Source: Leptospirales bacterium
GTDB lineage: Bacteria; Spirochaetota; Leptospiria; Leptospirales; Leptospiraceae
Reading direction: 5' to 3'
DNA length: 64,000 nt
Assembly (NCBI GenBank): GCA_013297885.1
Contig: JAAFIR010000027.1
Coordinates: 1-64,000, forward strand
The notes beneath the pieces were generated by a model that was given only the letters and a program-made list of their open reading frames with translations, did no database searches and was not told where the DNA came from. Below, piece by piece: positions 63,161-64,000 of this stretch. How positions within the stretch are numbered: position 1 is the first letter of the stretch; every line of letters begins with the position of its first letter. A program made the translations under genes and the position numbers.

Positions 63161-63981
63161 TTGTATATTTTATCTCCCAAAAAATAAGCCATTAATATAA
63201 TTAAAGAATTATAAATTACATGAGCAGAAACAGATGCCCAAATGTTTCTTGTGCGAATATAAACAAAACCAAAAATAAAGCCAACTATACTTAATATAAT
63301 TGGACTGATAATGGAACCTTCATTGGAATAATGCATTGCACCAAAGAGTATTGAAGTGATTAAAAGTCCTTCTTTCGATTTGTCATGAGTTATAAATTGG
63401 TGGAGTAAAAATCCTCTGAAAAAAATTTCTTCAATCAAACCTGTGATGATAGCAATTGTATAAATTGCCCAAGCTAGCAAATAAGGATTTGCTCTGAGAT
63501 TTTTAACTAATTCTTTTTGAAAATTATCAATTGGAGTTTTAATATCAAAATAGTAAAAAGCAATAGATAAAAAACTTATAAGTACAAAAATATTGATACC
63601 ATTTTTTAATCCAAATAAAATAGATTTAGAATTTATTTCATCATAAATTAAATTAAATTTTTCTTTTAAGCCATATTTAAATAACAAGAATGCTGGAAAA
63701 ATATAAGATACGAGCCAAAGAATATTGAGTATTAATAAAATACTTGGTGATTTGGAAGTTGCTTGAGTTATAAACGTTTCGTAAATGATTTTAGGATTGT
63801 TCTGAACAGCTTCAATAAGTTCTTTTTCTAATTTAGTTTGGACTTGTTTTAATTCAAAACTGGAATAGTTTTTAATTTCAGGAGGGAGTTTGTCAGCTTG
63901 AAAAACAATTGCAGTTAAAAAACTACTAAAAATAAAATGAATAAAAAAGCAAAATAAAATTAAACTAAATTGAATCATCAA
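63157..63981 (-). CDS. CPBP-family intramembrane metalloprotease
   Basis: A 274-residue protein with about seven hydrophobic segments. The CPBP (CAAX-like) motifs are in place: EExxxR in GLIEEIFFRGF (Glu184, Glu185, Arg189), FxxxH in LFGAMHY (His217) and HxxxN in HVIYNSL (His254, Asn258). These proteins are glutamate-dependent intramembrane proteases involved in processing or self-immunity. The start is taken at 63981; the following ATG at 63978 is equally possible. Only 19 bp of upstream sequence is in the window, so the operon may start further right. Confidence 0.85.
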   Translation of the reverse strand: MMIQFSLILFCFFIHFIFSSFLTAIVFQADKLPPEIKNYSSFELKQVQTKLEKELIEAVQNNPKIIYETFITQATSKSPSILLILNILWLVSYIFPAFLLFKYGLKEKFNLIYDEINSKSILFGLKNGINIFVLISFLSIAFYYFDIKTPIDNFQKELVKNLRANPYLLAWAIYTIAIITGLIEEIFFRGFLLHQFITHDKSKEGLLITSILFGAMHYSNEGSIISPIILSIVGFIFGFVYIRTRNIWASVSAHVIYNSLIILMAYFLGDKIYK

Positions 63982-64000
63982 AATAGAAGTTAAGTCTTTT

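Overview
The window is very AT-rich and reads as chromosome of a spirochaete of the Leptospira lineage. The evidence is a 1,134-residue coiled-coil protein of the SpiroCoCo type, a HEPN protein of the LA2681 family (named after a Leptospira gene), many lipoproteins with loose spirochaete-like lipoboxes, frequent TTG/GTG starts, and dispersed intergenic hairpin elements that recall Leptospira intergenic repeats. No rRNA, tRNA or CRISPR array was seen.

Layout. 1-930 holds transposase remnants and a first hairpin element. 935-5427 carries a GH18-like glycosidase, a membrane protein, RsmD and two small lipoproteins. 5597-12597 is a defence island read entirely on the minus strand: a broken Eco57I-type restriction-methylase gene, then an ABC three-component operon (effector, middle component, SMC-like ATPase), then an LA2681-type HEPN gene. 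Both defence units are followed directly by an extra copy of about 190-200 bp of the 3' end of the methylase gene. 12737-17119 is a translationally coupled operon (two M16 peptidases, tRNase Z, O-methyltransferase). 17490-26102 carries a secreted CAP protein, PssA, a 1,168-residue lipoprotein, a DUF1801 protein, an SGNH lipoprotein and a decaying outer-membrane-like cluster. 26497-41418 carries a PIN-domain pair, an alpha/beta hydrolase, two giant paralogous secreted proteins rich in aromatic FP-x-YY repeats, a TIG/beta-propeller lipoprotein and an OmpA-like lipoprotein. 41703-50033 has a Xer recombinase and an envelope operon (SH3b lipoprotein, VanW-like, exported AMMECR1, alpha-2-macroglobulin with a CIEQ thioester). 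50328-55296 has a ferredoxin, DUF2200, a sigma-54 activator with an apparent sigma-54 target next to it, a truncated second DUF2200 copy and a HEAT-like protein. 55523-63981 has the SpiroCoCo protein, DUF3995, a SAP/DUF6434 protein, a PASTA-type penicillin-binding protein, an unknown exported protein and a CPBP protease.

Two structures that gene annotation does not explain stand out. (1) In the defence island each cargo unit is followed by a coding-conserved copy of the methylase tail, and the cargo stop codons are made at or inside the tail. This looks like stepwise acquisition of defence cassettes at one gene 3' end. (2) At least eight, perhaps nine, intergenic elements share short conserved linkers (ATTGAAGCGG, GAGCTGAAAGCGTG, TTCGCCC) that frame two hairpin arms. 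The arms differ completely in sequence between copies, yet within each copy they are perfectly or almost perfectly self-complementary. Two of these elements sit at the broken 5' ends of truncated genes.

All calls come from reading the sequence and from general knowledge of protein families. No database search or structure prediction was run.
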